DNA from: Drechmeria coniospora
Lineage: Eukaryota > Ascomycota > Sordariomycetes > Hypocreales > Ophiocordycipitaceae
Length of the DNA: 64,000 bases
Assembly (NCBI RefSeq): GCF_001625195.1
Contig: NC_054389.1
Coordinates: forward strand, 1,302,001-1,366,000
Direction: 5' to 3'
How positions within the stretch are numbered: the first letter of the stretch is position 1; the number at the start of each line of letters is the position of its first letter. Below, piece after piece: positions 31,680 through 42,990 of the stretch. The position numbers and the translations under genes are program-made. The notes under the pieces were generated by a model, which was given only the letters and a program-made list of their open reading frames with translations, had not been told where the DNA came from and did not search any database.

Positions 31680-34282
31680 CTACATCTCGCGGCACCACCG
31701 GGCCAGCACGTTGCTCAGCTTCACCGCCGCCGGAATCTCCTCCAGCACGACGTCGACCTTCCACATCTTGCCGTCGAGACCGCCGTGCCCTAGGCCGCGA
31801 CCGCCGCCGATGCCGGCAGGCACGAGTATCCCCAGCGAGATGAGCCGCTCCCACGCGACGGCCGCGACGCCGCGGCTCCACACCCTCGCGCTGCCGCCCA
31901 GGGCCAGCATGCCCGACGTCGACGACTGGACCCTCTGCCTCCCCACGAGGGAGCTGTACTCGTCGTACGCCATGGCAAAGTTGACCGTGTCCGTGTGGGC
32001 CACAATGTCGAGCCGCGCCGCGGCGATGAGCAGGCCGAGATCCAGATCGGACAGCGTCGACAGGAGCTGGAGACGAGAGTCGGGCGGTGCCAGCGACGTC
32101 GGCCCCGACGCCGCCGACGGCCATTTCGGCGTCGGATCCTTGTCGGAGAGCGACGACAGCGGCAGTATCCACTCGGTCAAGAATGCCGACACCGACTTGG
32201 TCGAGTAAAAGTGGTACTGCAGCAGGTTCTGGAACGGCCGCTGCTTGTAGAGCTCCTGCGTCCCACGCTCGTTAGCCCGCCGCCGTCGTCTCTCCCTCGC
32301 CGCCCGGCCCCGGCTCCGCTTACCTCGATGCTTCGCGTCCAGAAGCGGTGAAAGTCGTCGTACCCCTCGAGGTTCACGTCGATGCCCTCCCCGGCAACGT
32401 CCGGCCGGTCAATCATCAAGCCTTGGCGGCAGATCTGCCAGTACGCCGGCAGCGCCCTCGGCTGGGAGAGGTAGACGTATCGGTGGCTGAACCGGCTCTT
32501 GACTCGCTTCTCCAGCATCTCGACCACGTTGAGCCGGGTGGTGCACCCCAGCACCGCGATCGGCGCCTTCTTGGACTGCGCAATGTCGAAGAGATTGTAC
32601 AGGAGCGTCTGTCGCGGATGGGCCGCAAACATGTCGAACTCGTCCATGACGAAGACGACGGCCTGCGACGTCACGCCTTCCTCCGTCGCCATGATTTCCG
32701 ACGGGTGCGAGAGCACGGCCAGGAGAGAAGCCATGGTGTCGGCGTAGTTGGCCTGCCCCGAGGTTAGCCTTGCCATCCATCCATCCATCCATCCCGTGGC
32801 CGGTGAATGAATGATCCGGTGGGGAGGGGCAGCCATGACGAACCCGCTTGACCAGCTCGTCGTCGACGTCCATCTCCTTGCCCAGCTGGCGCCATATCTC
32901 CTTGAGCGCGAGCTTGTCGTCGGTGTGGATGAAGCCGTTGAGCCTCACGACGTGAAAAAGGTGGCCATGCTCCCGTGACAGGTCGAGGAGGACGTTTTCC
33001 ACCATCTGATCGCGTTAGCCGGTCGCATCGTCCAGCGGGGGGGGGGGGGGGGGGGGCATCACGCGCCGCCGCTCACCGTCGTCTTGCCGCAGCCGCGGGA
33101 TCCTATCAGGAGCATCGAGTTGCCCTCGCCGGCGATGACGGTCTGGCCCACGAGCTGCCGGACCTTGTCGTACGTCTCCTCCTGGCCGAACATCCGTATC
33201 CGGCGGCGGCCCAGGCAGCGGTCCAGGAGCACTCGTTGAAACGACCGCAAGTGCCGGTCGAGGTTGGCAATCTCGGGAATCTCGGCCACAGGCGTGGCTG
33301 CCGCGTCGGCCGCGTCGACCGCCTTGCTCGGCGTCTTGATAACGTCTTCCTGCGCGCAGGACTTGCACAGCCAATCACCCGTTGGAATTTCCGGAACGTC
33401 GTAGCACTCCTGATGGACGGCAAAGTCGCACAGGTCGCAGAGGATGATCTCGTTGGGCGCCTTCGAGTCGGGCTTGCTGCATATCGCACACCGAATCTCG
33501 TCGTCATCCTCGTCCTCGTCCACCTTTCTCGCTCTCGGTGCTCGTCCCTTGCGGCCGGTGGGCGTCTTGGCGAGAGGCTCGAAGTGGACCTCGCCGTCGA
33601 GGCCTCGGTTGAAGGTGACGCTCTTCGGCGGGCGGCCGCGTCTCTTGGTAGGTGTCAGGATTCCCTTGGGAGCCGGCGGTTTTCCGGCAGAGGCAGACGG
33701 CCCTTTTCTCGCCGCCTTTCCGCCCTTTGTCGGCGTGTTGGGGGTTGGGTCGACGGTCGCGGCCTCACGGGCGGCCAATCGATCGTCGCCGGTCCCGACG
33801 CCGTCCGCCTGCGGCTTGGAGGGCGAATCTAGCTCGCCGTCGACTCCCCGGCCACGGGGTTGACCCGACGGCCGCTTCGGCGTCGTCGAGGGCCTCCTCG
33901 GCAGCTTGGGCGCGACGATATCCCCCTTGTCCCATTTAGTCCCTCGGAGGGCAGCCAGCTTTATCGCCGGCCGTGCCTTGGCAAAAAGCGGTGCGGGAGG
34001 GGGTGCGTTGGGCCTCTGCGATGGCAGCGTTGCCGCCTCGTTGCCGACAGCCGCTGGCTTCTGCTGCTGGCGGCCGATGCCGAAGACGCCAGAGATGGCC
34101 GAGGCAATGGCGGTCAATGCACTCGGAGTCGACGGCGATGCGGCACCGGCATCGGCACCGGCGCCGGCATCCTCTAGTCTTTGCCGCTTCAGAGATGCTG
34201 GCGTCGGAACGGGTTCGACATCGGCTTCCGTCAAGGATCGCTTTCGATTCGCGGGCGTGCTGGCCGCCTGATCCATTGCCAT
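31680..34282 (-). CDS. ORC4: origin recognition complex subunit 4 with N-terminal PHD finger and AT-hook
   Basis: Four exons on the minus strand: 34282..33077, 33005..32844, 32752..32324 and 32255..31680, encoding 790 aa. Phases agree at every junction; donors are GTGAGC, GTTCGT and GTAAGC; intron 1 has branch GGCTAACG. Order: disordered basic N-terminus, AT-hook KRRGRPPK (about 213-220), a C4HC3 PHD finger (about 265-309, CAIC…CDLC…HQEC…WLCKSC), then the AAA+ module. That module has Walker A GSRGCGKTT (394-402, split from MVENVL by intron 1), Walker B VVFVMDEFD and sensor LGCTTRLN, followed by the Orc4 C-terminal domain. Orc4 is an ATPase-fold subunit of ORC that binds replication origins; the PHD and AT-hook suggest chromatin reading. 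The start is uncertain (34282, 34276 or 34369). Intron 1 holds a run of 20 G; intron 2 holds a CATC repeat. Confidence 0.9.
33037..33056. repeat. G20 homopolymer in ORC4 intron 1
   Basis: Twenty consecutive G on the plus strand (C on the transcript) in a 71-bp intron, between donor and branch point. This occupies over a quarter of the intron and its length may be a sequencing estimate. Confidence 0.9.
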
Positions 34283-37200
34283 CGGCAGAGGGGCAGAGGG
34301 GTCAGGGGGATTCGCACGGGATGAGTAGCATCGTCGGCGGTGTGTCCGTCGTGATGCGTGGGTGGCCAAGCCTTTGAGGTTGAGCTCGGTAAGCGAAGCG
34401 TCGTTGCTGCCCCAGGTTCAAAGGGGGTGAAAATGAACGGAGATGAATTCACTAGCGCGTCCACGGTACATTGACGGTGGAGAACGACAAGCCGCAGCAG
34501 GTCGAGGCCGACGCGTCGCTGCGTGACCTGGCGCTTTACGCGGTGCTTGTACTTGCTTGCTTCGTTGTACTGCACTGTCGGTACTGCACTGTAGGTACTG
34601 CACTGAGGAGGCACTGCACTGTAGGCACTGCACTGTAGGCACTGCACTGTAGGTACTGTACTGTAGGTACTGTACTGTGATACTTGAGCAGTTCCTGTGC
34701 GCGCAGGCTTTGAAGGCGCTAGTCCATGTGAGTACATGCAAGTGTGTGCTGCACAGTTCATGCTGCAGGAAACGGTGCGCAGTGCTCCGTACCACCAATT
34801 ACGGCCTAGAGCACTGGCTGCGTGGCAGCGCTGAGGCTTGAGTGTCCAGCGTAATACCAAAGTAGGATAAACGGCGAGGGATCTTCTCGAGCGACGGTGC
34901 GTTGCAGTACATGCAGGTACATTGCCATGGCAGCTAGAAATGGTAAACCGATGATGCTTGCTCACATGCTGCAGTGCCGTATGCTTCGTTCCATGTGCTG
35001 ACAATTGTAACATACTGCTCGTCCTTAATTGTCGACATGGACTAGAGTACATAGTTGTACTTGTACTCGCACAGAGTACGGAGGACCTCCGCCATTCTTA
35101 TGGCTGAAGTGTACTGTAAGTAAGTAGGTGTAAGCGGAGTACGGAGCACTATTACAGAGGTACGCGTAGTGACATGGCCTGGGCTGGAGAGACTTGGCTG
35201 GAGAGACTTGGCTGGAGAGGCCGCCCAAGGGAGACCCTGATGCCTTGCTGCCTTGTGCCAGCCTCGTCGTGTACAGCCACCTACAAAGTACAACTTGTAC
35301 GAGGGGAATCAGGAACCGGAGCGACAATCCACCGTTCCACGGTTGCGCGACGGGAGAGGCGACTTTTGCGGACCAAGGACGTTCGTTGCATTCATCTGAA
35401 CCTGCTAGCACCATGTCCACTTCCGGACCGCGCAGTGGAGTGCAGCGAGTTCTTACTTACATGTAGGTACCAAGACTGCACACGTACCCGAGTGCGGAGC
35501 AGGGGTATTAATGCAAGTACAGTAATTACGGAGTATTGACTTGGTGCCTAACACCTTGCACCTCTACTCCGTACACGACCTATTTTTGTCCCCAGACCCT
35601 ATTACTCCGTACAGGTCGTGCCGCGCCTGCACCAAGTAACGCAAGTATTAGCCCACCCGTACTCCCCAAGTACCCTTGCTCAAGCACACATAAGTACTCC
35701 GTTAGTACTCTGCACGGCCGCCCGTGTTCGAACAGGTGCAAGTAATTGTTAATTACTACCTAGTAGGTACTTGTCCTGCACTTCATGCCTCTGTCGAGAC
35801 CGCGATGCCTCCATACTTCAACTGCCGCCCTCCAGCGTCGAACCTGGCGGGTCGTGCTCCGCCGTCCAACTCTTCGAATTCACGTTATTGTGTCAGGCAC
35901 CGGTAGGACTCGTGCTCCTGCTCATGCTCGTTTACTGTAGCTGGGACTCGTGATGCCACGCCGTACTGTTTTGCTTCATCCTACTTACCTAGGTGTGGTA
36001 CACCAATGGTAGGTACTGTCGTTGTACAACCAACCAAGTACTGCAAGTACTGTACGTGCGTTTGCTGGCCTCCCTCCTATCGGACCAATTACGCGACGAG
36101 TTCAGCGGGCTCAACGTACTGCACATGGACAGGTACGCCACTCGAAAGCTCTGGGCCCCTTTTCTCGGCTCTCTGGCTCTTCTTTGGCGGCGACAAGGTT
36201 AGTGCCCAAGTAGGTACCCCTGTTCTCCTTACGGTTCCGGCTGTCGATCTGGCGGGGGCGACTCTGAGGAACGCTTCCCAAATTGGCCGATTGATCCAGA
36301 ATCCAAGTGCTTTCTGTACTGTACTGTACATGTACACCTAGTTGTCCACCTTTACACCTGCTATCCAAGTACGAATACAGCAAAGTACACTCACTCCATT
36401 ACTGACAGGTATTAATACTCCGTACGGAGTAATTACTGTACGTACGAATACTCACTCCATGCCAGATCAGGTGCATGTACTCCGTACTCCGTACATGTAC
36501 GGTCAATGTGTCCGAGAACGAAAGCATCCATTCAATCCGTCCATTCGACCCATCCGTCCATTCAGCCCATCCGTCCATTCAACCCATCCAATCCAGCTTT
36601 CCAACCCCCTCTCTCTCTCGTCCGTCGTCTCTCTCCAGCCGCCTCGGGCTACCTGCCGTACTTACATGTGCTACGCTACTCCGTTCTAATTACACCAGCA
36701 CTCCACTGTTCTGGGATGAACCAGGGGGGTTACGAATGCTCTCGAGTTCGACCTTCCTCACGTCAGATCGCCACACCGCAACCCACCTACCGAACAACCG
36801 ACAGCGACAGCGGCGGCGACAGGGACAGTGACGGCCAGGGAATGCAACACAACGACATCCCCCGTCCAAGTCGTTGTTTGACTCGCAGCCCGCAGCCGGC
36901 CGCTTCTGTCTCGGCAGTTGCCGAACGAACGAGCAGGTCAATCGGCATCACCACGACCTTGCCTCGCCTTGCCTTGCCTTACCTTACCTTGCCTTTCCTA
37001 CCCACTGCTACTCTTTAGGTAGGTAGGCAAGTAGCCGTCATCGACGCTTTTCAAAAAAGTACCGTCGACCGCCGTATCGCTCCTCTTCGCCCACATCGTC
37101 GGTGGGGTTGACGCACCCAATTCACATCGACCCAACCCTGGTCAGGCCTCCGTCTGCATTCGGCCCCGACGTCTCGGCCATCGCTACCGATACCACCCCT

Positions 37201-37462
37201 ACCCCTGTGGTCCGGGCTCGTCGTGGCCATGCCATGAAAGAGTCGGTGGCAAGAGACAACATCGCCGGGCAACAGCAAGAGCGCGCCCTCTCGTTCGAGG
37301 CGGACCATTCCTCTGTGTATGGTAGCATTCTCTGGTCAAAGTGTCCATAGTTGCACCGCTCGCCGTCGGCTTCTCCCCCACGTCGCGGCCGAGACGCACT
37401 TCGCCTGACGCAGCGGAAAAGCATTCGCCTGCCCCCGACCGGCAGCCAGACGGCACCGCATC
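34283..37462. other. divergent intergenic region between ORC4 and LtrA-domain gene
   Basis: 3.2 kb with no supportable gene. It contains the 15-bp minisatellite, abundant GTAC/ACTCCGTAC words (including the perfect palindrome actccgtacggagt at about 36418-36431), a 17-bp repeat (catccgtccattcaaccc type, about 36528-36590) and a ccttgcctta run at about 36958-37000. Confidence 0.55.
34555..34682. repeat. 15-bp minisatellite, unit ggcactgcactgtag
   Basis: About eight units of (ggtactgcactgta) or (ggcactgcactgta), grading into tgtactgtagg. It lies 270-400 bp upstream of the ORC4 start, in its presumed promoter. Confidence 0.88.
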
Positions 37463-40021
37463 ATGTCCATGTCGGACTATGGAGAACATGGCCACCCGCC
37501 GTCGGCCGACAAGCTGCGCATCTTCGCGAGCCCCGTCATGAGCCACACCGGCAGCAGTCTCGGCGACAAGTCCCCAAGCTCGGTTCATTCTGCCGACAAC
37601 CACCAAGGCGAAACCAGGATTGACCATCGTCGCGTCGACGACGACCTCCCCAAGTTCAAGAGAGTACGTGCCTGCCCCCTCTGTCCTCGAGCGAGGAGCC
37701 CCTCATCGTGTCGGAGGCATCCGTGCATGTTTCCGTCCTGACCCTTGCTCCGGCACCAGTACCTCGAGCCTACTCTGCTCGAAATATTCTACGATCTCTT
37801 CTTCGCTGCCAACTACAACGTCTTTTCCGACACCCAGCACGTCACGAGCCATGGCAAGTTCAAGGCCTACGTCGGCTACTTCTGGTACCTTGTTTCCCCA
37901 GCGCCGCCTCGCCTTCTACCGCCGCTGACGGTCCATCCTTGCGCCCTAGCCTCCTCTGGCTGACCTGGTTCCTCGTCACCATGTTCGACGTTCGCTACGT
38001 CACCGACAGCATCTTCTGTAGGCCACCTGACCTCGGCCAAGTTGCCCACTCACCCGACTTTGACTGACTGCCGACGAGCCCGCGTAACGAGGGCCATCCA
38101 GCTTGGCGTCTTGGTCGGCTTCACCGTCGTCGTGCCGAATTTTAATCCGTCGGAGGAGCAGCATCAGGAAACGATGCAGGCCATGTGTATGTGCCATCCT
38201 CCTCTCGAATCCACCCCGCCCGATGGTCATCGACGCTCACGCTGACGCTGGCTCCGAACCCCTCCCAGCCCTCATCCTCTGCTTCTCGCGCCTCTGTCTT
38301 GCCTTTGAGTATGGCACCACCTTGTGGCATGTCAGAAAGTACAAGAAAGCTCGCCTGCCGCTGTACCTGCAGATTGCCCTCCACGCCATCGCGTCCGCCA
38401 TCTATCTCGGCGTTACCTTTGCCTTCACGTCGAACTCGAGGAGCCGAGTGTACATGACCTGGTACATCGTCTCGGGAATCGAGTCCTTGGCTACCCTCCT
38501 TCTGACCAATTTTTCTCCCGTCCTGAGCATCACCAAAACACACATCATGAAGCGGATGACCCTCATGACCATTATGATCATGGGTGATGGCATCGTCCAG
38601 GTGGCCAAGGAAGTCGTCATCATCGTCAAGAACCCAAATGCGTGGGGTAGGTCGCGTTCTCCTCCATCCCCTCCTGCTCCCCAGTCGTTCACAACATGCT
38701 GACGTGGTTGTTCCCCTTACCCCCTTAGACTCCACCACAATCGGGCTCGTGACTGCGGCGGCGGCGACAATCTATTTCGTCTTTCTGATCTATTTCGACT
38801 GGTTGAGGAACTCCTTCTACCTGCCCGCGCTGCGGCAGCAACTCTGGACCTTCCTGCACTTGCCCTTCCACCTCTCCCTCGTCTTGTTCATGCAGGGCTT
38901 TACCCAATACCTGCTTTGGTCCAAGATCATGGTTCAGTTCAGCCGGTTGAACGCGTTGGGAGATCCTAGAGATGCCGCCGGCAACATCGTCGACCCTTCC
39001 TCGAGCATAGCCGTCCGAGACTTTCTGAACCAGTCGGTCCTGTCGTTCTTCGCCGACTACCCCCCCAAGATTGCGAATACCATGGATACGGTGAACGAGG
39101 CGCTTCAAAACGTAACCAAAATACCCGACGCCTTTTGGCCCAAGCTCAACGGTGTTGACCAGTTGGATTTGACCAACCTGCCCGTGGGCTTCGAGAGCGC
39201 CTTCAACGACTTTGTCGCCATCGTTTCCGTCCTCGTCTCAGCCATGGCCAACGCGCTCTTTGGAGCTTTTGGAATCGAAGTCCATGGCGAAATCGCCAAC
39301 AAGAACACTGACCCCGCGAAGGACCTCAAGGGAAGTGGCCTGCAGTTTGAAGTCACGGATAAGACGCAGAGCCGCTACAGGCTGGTGGTACGTGTGAGCT
39401 CCGCACGCCGGTAGCATCATTGACGCTAACCTTGATGACCTGCAGTTTGTCACTGGCTACGTTTCGACCGGCTGCACCATAATCTTCATGCTACTACTTG
39501 CCATCGTTTCCCGTACCACGCCCCTGAAGGCTTGGCCCATTATTAGGCTCGTCATCATCTTCCTCCTCGCCCTCGGAACAGCTCTGGTCTCCCTGCTCTG
39601 GTATAGTCCAGACAAGCTCGATCAGTTCCTCACCAGCCCCTGGGTAATGCCCACCATCACTTTTGTCTGGACCATAGTGCTCATCATCACCCACATCAAC
39701 GGCGAGGGCGTCAAGCGCAACGCGTACCGCTTCAAGCGCCGCCGGCAAGGTGACCGGTCAAACGAAAGTGGTTCGCTCCCTCGGACATCGACGTCCAAGT
39801 GGGCCCCCGGCGAGGGAGAGCAAGACAGCTTGGACCGCGAGTCGCAGCGGCATGTCGCGTCCGCACACGATGTTGAAGTCGCCGGAGCAGAGCAATCCGC
39901 GGCTCTACGCGCGCGCCCCGCCATTGGTGATGACACCATCGGCGGCGTATCTGAACTGCCTCCGACTAGCTACAATACGATCAATCCGTCGACGGAGAAA
40001 AATGGAGAATCCCCTGTATAA
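37463..40021 (+). CDS. LtrA (low temperature requirement A) domain membrane protein
   Basis: Seven exons, join(37463..37663,37760..37884,37950..38017,38079..38186,38269..38646,38729..39387,39446..40021), encode 704 aa. Phases are consistent throughout; introns are 58-96 bp. The LtrA signature YLEPTLLEIFYDLFFAANYN opens exon 2. It is followed by a series of hydrophobic helices in the order typical of the family (CLLWLTWFLVTMFDVRYVTD, AIQLGVLVGFTVVVPNF, LILCFSRLCLAFEYG, MTLMTIMIMGDGIVQVAKEV). A second membrane block ends at about residue 585, followed by a roughly 120-residue hydrophilic tail. Bacterial LtrA was named from a Listeria growth-at-low-temperature locus. In fungi these are multi-pass proteins of unknown transport or sensing role. 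Two start ATGs occur (37463 and 37469). Confidence 0.88.
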
Positions 40022-40586
40022 AAAAGGCCTTGGCGCGACTGGACTCGCGCATATCGCGTACAATTCTCAGACTCGAATGGAACGATGCGTGGCCATGTAA
40101 AAAGAAGCTTACTTAAATAATACTGCATAAAATTTACCTCAAGCTCTATACTAATGATTACTGCAAATTATTGCCTCCTGATGATCGTTCCTCAGCCTGT
40201 CTCATTATCTACCAGTAGCCGCCCCTGCTACCTGACGCCCTGGCCGGCTCCAGGTCGAAGCATGGACTAGGCGTCTCCTCTGTTCGTCATGGACACACTG
40301 CCCTGTGCAAAGCGTGCAAGCCGACATATGCCCCGGAACGTCAAACTGAGGGTTGTCTGACTCTAGGGCCATAGCAGTCCGTCTGTTGATACGCTGGGGT
40401 ATGGGCTCCCAACACTTTCGTGTTTCGTGATACGGGGCTGAGATGCTGGCTCTTCGACAGCCGTGGCGTGGATTGTGCCGAATAGATGGCGGTCTAGGCG
40501 GCGGCTTCGTCTCGCTATGGCGGGGTTTGATGGATTTCAGGCGCGGCGCTTCCGTACGGGCCAAGGATTTAGGCGCCTTACTACCA
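40022..40586. other. convergent intergenic region
   Basis: 565 bp between the LtrA stop and the last exon of the unknown minus-strand gene. AT-rich at 40100-40200, compatible with two 3' ends. An open frame on the minus strand across 40205-40699 overlaps the last exon but is probably chance. Confidence 0.45.
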
Positions 40587-42289
40587 TCAGTTTTCATCAT
40601 CGGAGTAGGCGTCATGATCCGGACGGCCTCCTGTGCGCATATTGTCAGCGTTTGTGGCCAGCCGCATGGATGTCGACATACAACGAATGAAGTTGACATA
40701 CGCCACCAGGAAATTGACTGCTTGCTGACTTCAAGCTATCTGCCCTCGTTCATCGCCGTCAGGCCGGACCGGAATGCCCCAGAGAAACGCAAGGTTCCGA
40801 CGGGTCGATTACTTACGGTCTGGGCCATGACTTGAAGTGGGCGTAACAGGCGGCGTGGGGCCTAGTAACAGGTCTCGAACCGAGCTGTCAACCGAAATGA
40901 ACGAGCTTCCGGAGTCATTCTGCTGCCAGGGCGCCTTGCCAAAACGCTTGCGCGATAATTTGGTCGCCTTCTCATCTCCGGCCCAGGTCCCGGTCTTGCC
41001 TGCATTCTTCTGCGATGCGAGGTATTTGCAAACCTCGTCCACCGTGTTCTGCGGCGCAGCCACGTCGCTGATAACCGACCGCCGTTGCCTTTTCTGCTTT
41101 GAAAAAGGTGAGCGACCAAAATAACTCGCCCGCAGGAGAGGGCTGCTGCTAAGACGTACCTCTCTGCGGTTCTTGTGCCTGATTAATTTGGATTCGAACT
41201 CTTTCATTGCCCGGGTGAACCAAGCCTTGGTCGTCTTTTGAGAGATGTTGGCCGATTGTGCGGGAGGTGCCTGGGTGGATGTTGTCCTGAGTGCAGTTTC
41301 ATTCGAGCCAGGCACTGCAGAACGCTTCATCCATCTCTTGTTCGGCCGCGGATGGACAACGAGACTCTCCGTCGACGGCTTGGTGTATGTGTATTCAGGG
41401 TTCTGGAGTGAACGCACATGGGCCCACTCGGACAAATAAGGGTTCGGCGCTGGCTGCTGGTGAAAGGCTGATTCGATGCCACGCGCCTCCTTGGCGACAC
41501 CTTCCATGGGCAGTGAAGACGAGGTTTCGCGAGCGCCAAAGTGACTCCCTGGTTTTGCCGATAGTGGGCGCCATTTCAAGGCCTTGATGATGATGCTGGA
41601 GGGACTCTCCTGGCACGACGAGGCGGAACCTGCCTCGGTGCTCGTCATCGGGTGGGCAATCTGACGTTCCGCCCAGTATCCCGTTGTATCCCAGACCTAC
41701 TCAGAACCCTTGTAAGCGGGGCGAGGCGGATCGATGCTGTATACTCGGGACGCTTCTTGTAACGACATCGTGGCGGTGGCGGTGGTGGAAGCAACAATCG
41801 AGCTGCCCCTTGGGCTGATGTTGCTACCGTGCTGATGCCGATTCGAATGGGCGCGTGCCTCATTAAGGAGAGAAGGCGTCGAGTTTGCAGCATTGTTTTC
41901 GAGAATCAGCTGTTGCCACTCAGACTTGAGCCCGGCGCCTGTGTCGGCCGCGAAGTTCGTTGTCGAGCTGGCTGGTAGTGGAGAAGTATGGACGTTGAGA
42001 TGGAGGAGCGGCGGCGTAAGGGAGCGCAAGGGGAGGCTGTGGTGGCTACACCGGCCATTGTTTGCCATCAGCAAATCATGTTCGTGACATTTATCCCCCT
42101 TTCAAGTCACAGTGAGGGGGTGAGTGAGCTGACGAGCGAGGCGAGGGGAAGGGGTGCGAACGTCACTAATGACATGAAATGAAAGCCAGTTGGACAAGCA
42201 CCCGATCGAGTCGTCTCAACTCACCTGTTATCACCAGGGCCCGCCACCGCATTGTTCAGCATGGCCGTTTGGAACAACGAATCCGACAT
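40587..42289 (-). CDS. unknown protein, five-exon model
   Basis: Minus-strand exons 42289..42225, 42045..41701, 41604..41160, 41096..40817 and 40630..40587 give 392 aa. Phases 2-2-0-1 match at all four junctions, and donors GTGAGT, GTAGGT, GTACGT and GTAAGT are consensus. The last intron has branch CGCTGACA and acceptor GCGCACAG; intron 3 (63 bp) is stop-free and could be retained. The product starts MSDSLFQTAMLNNAVAG, contains LKSEWQQLILENNAANSTPS, a basic segment (KAWFTRAMKEFESKLIRHKN) and ends in an acidic YSDDEN. It is Ser/Pro/Asn-rich, probably disordered, with no domain I recognise and no signal peptide. The first intron (178 bp) and the acceptor at 41605 are the weakest parts. It is transcribed in the same direction as bystin. 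Confidence 0.5.
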
Positions 42290-42990
42290 GGCCGTGTTGC
42301 TGGGGAGGCGGCGGCGTACCGGCAGCTTCAGTGCTTCCTTGGCCCGTGACAACGGCAACAGAGAAGTTGGCGAGAAGGTAACATTACGGGTGAAAATGGT
42401 GAGAGGTGAGAATAGGCGGATGATGTATTCGAGGGAGATGTAGATAACAAGGAAGTACAATCCCTCATTCGCAAGGAAGGGGACGTACCCGTAGGGGAAG
42501 CAATGACAATTCATTTGTTACTAGGTTCAATGGTGAAAGAATGCGAGTGGTGAGATGTAAGGTCGATGGGGTGTGTTGAGGCGACGGGTTTGAGGCTCAA
42601 TCGACTCGTCATTCCCGCTATCTCTTGACATTGACCACACCTGCCTTGTATCTACGGCTGCTGACCACCCATCAGCTGACATCATGAGCATGGGGGAAGG
42701 AGGCGCCGCGGCACACAATTTCGGCAGGGACGGCGGACGGAACCGGGCAAGGACGAGCAGCATCGTTTCGTTGCACAAACAGAACTAGATGGAACCGAAT
42801 ACCTGAATGCTCGCGCGCTCCCGCATTGTGCCTGTCTCGAGATATGTTCGTCGAATATCCATCCCTCCGCATCCTCGTCGAACGGAAAAAGCTACCAAGG
42901 TGATGATGTCACCGCTTCGCCAAAACGCCATTCATGACCTGACTGGTTTTCATGCTCGTATCACGTCTCACGATGCTCTACGGCATGGGA
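42290..42990. other. intergenic between unknown gene and bystin
   Basis: 700 bp between the bystin stop and the start of the unknown gene. An in-frame extension from 42514 would add a hydrophobic stretch (FLVIYISLEYIIRLFSPLTIF) to the unknown protein; I treat it as leader. I see nothing else. Confidence 0.45.

Noticed and set aside
40205..40699. 164-codon minus-strand frame as a separate gene or continuation of the unknown gene
   Set aside because: The preceding exon ends in phase 1, which reads the last exon in a different frame ending at 40587; this frame has chance-like composition.
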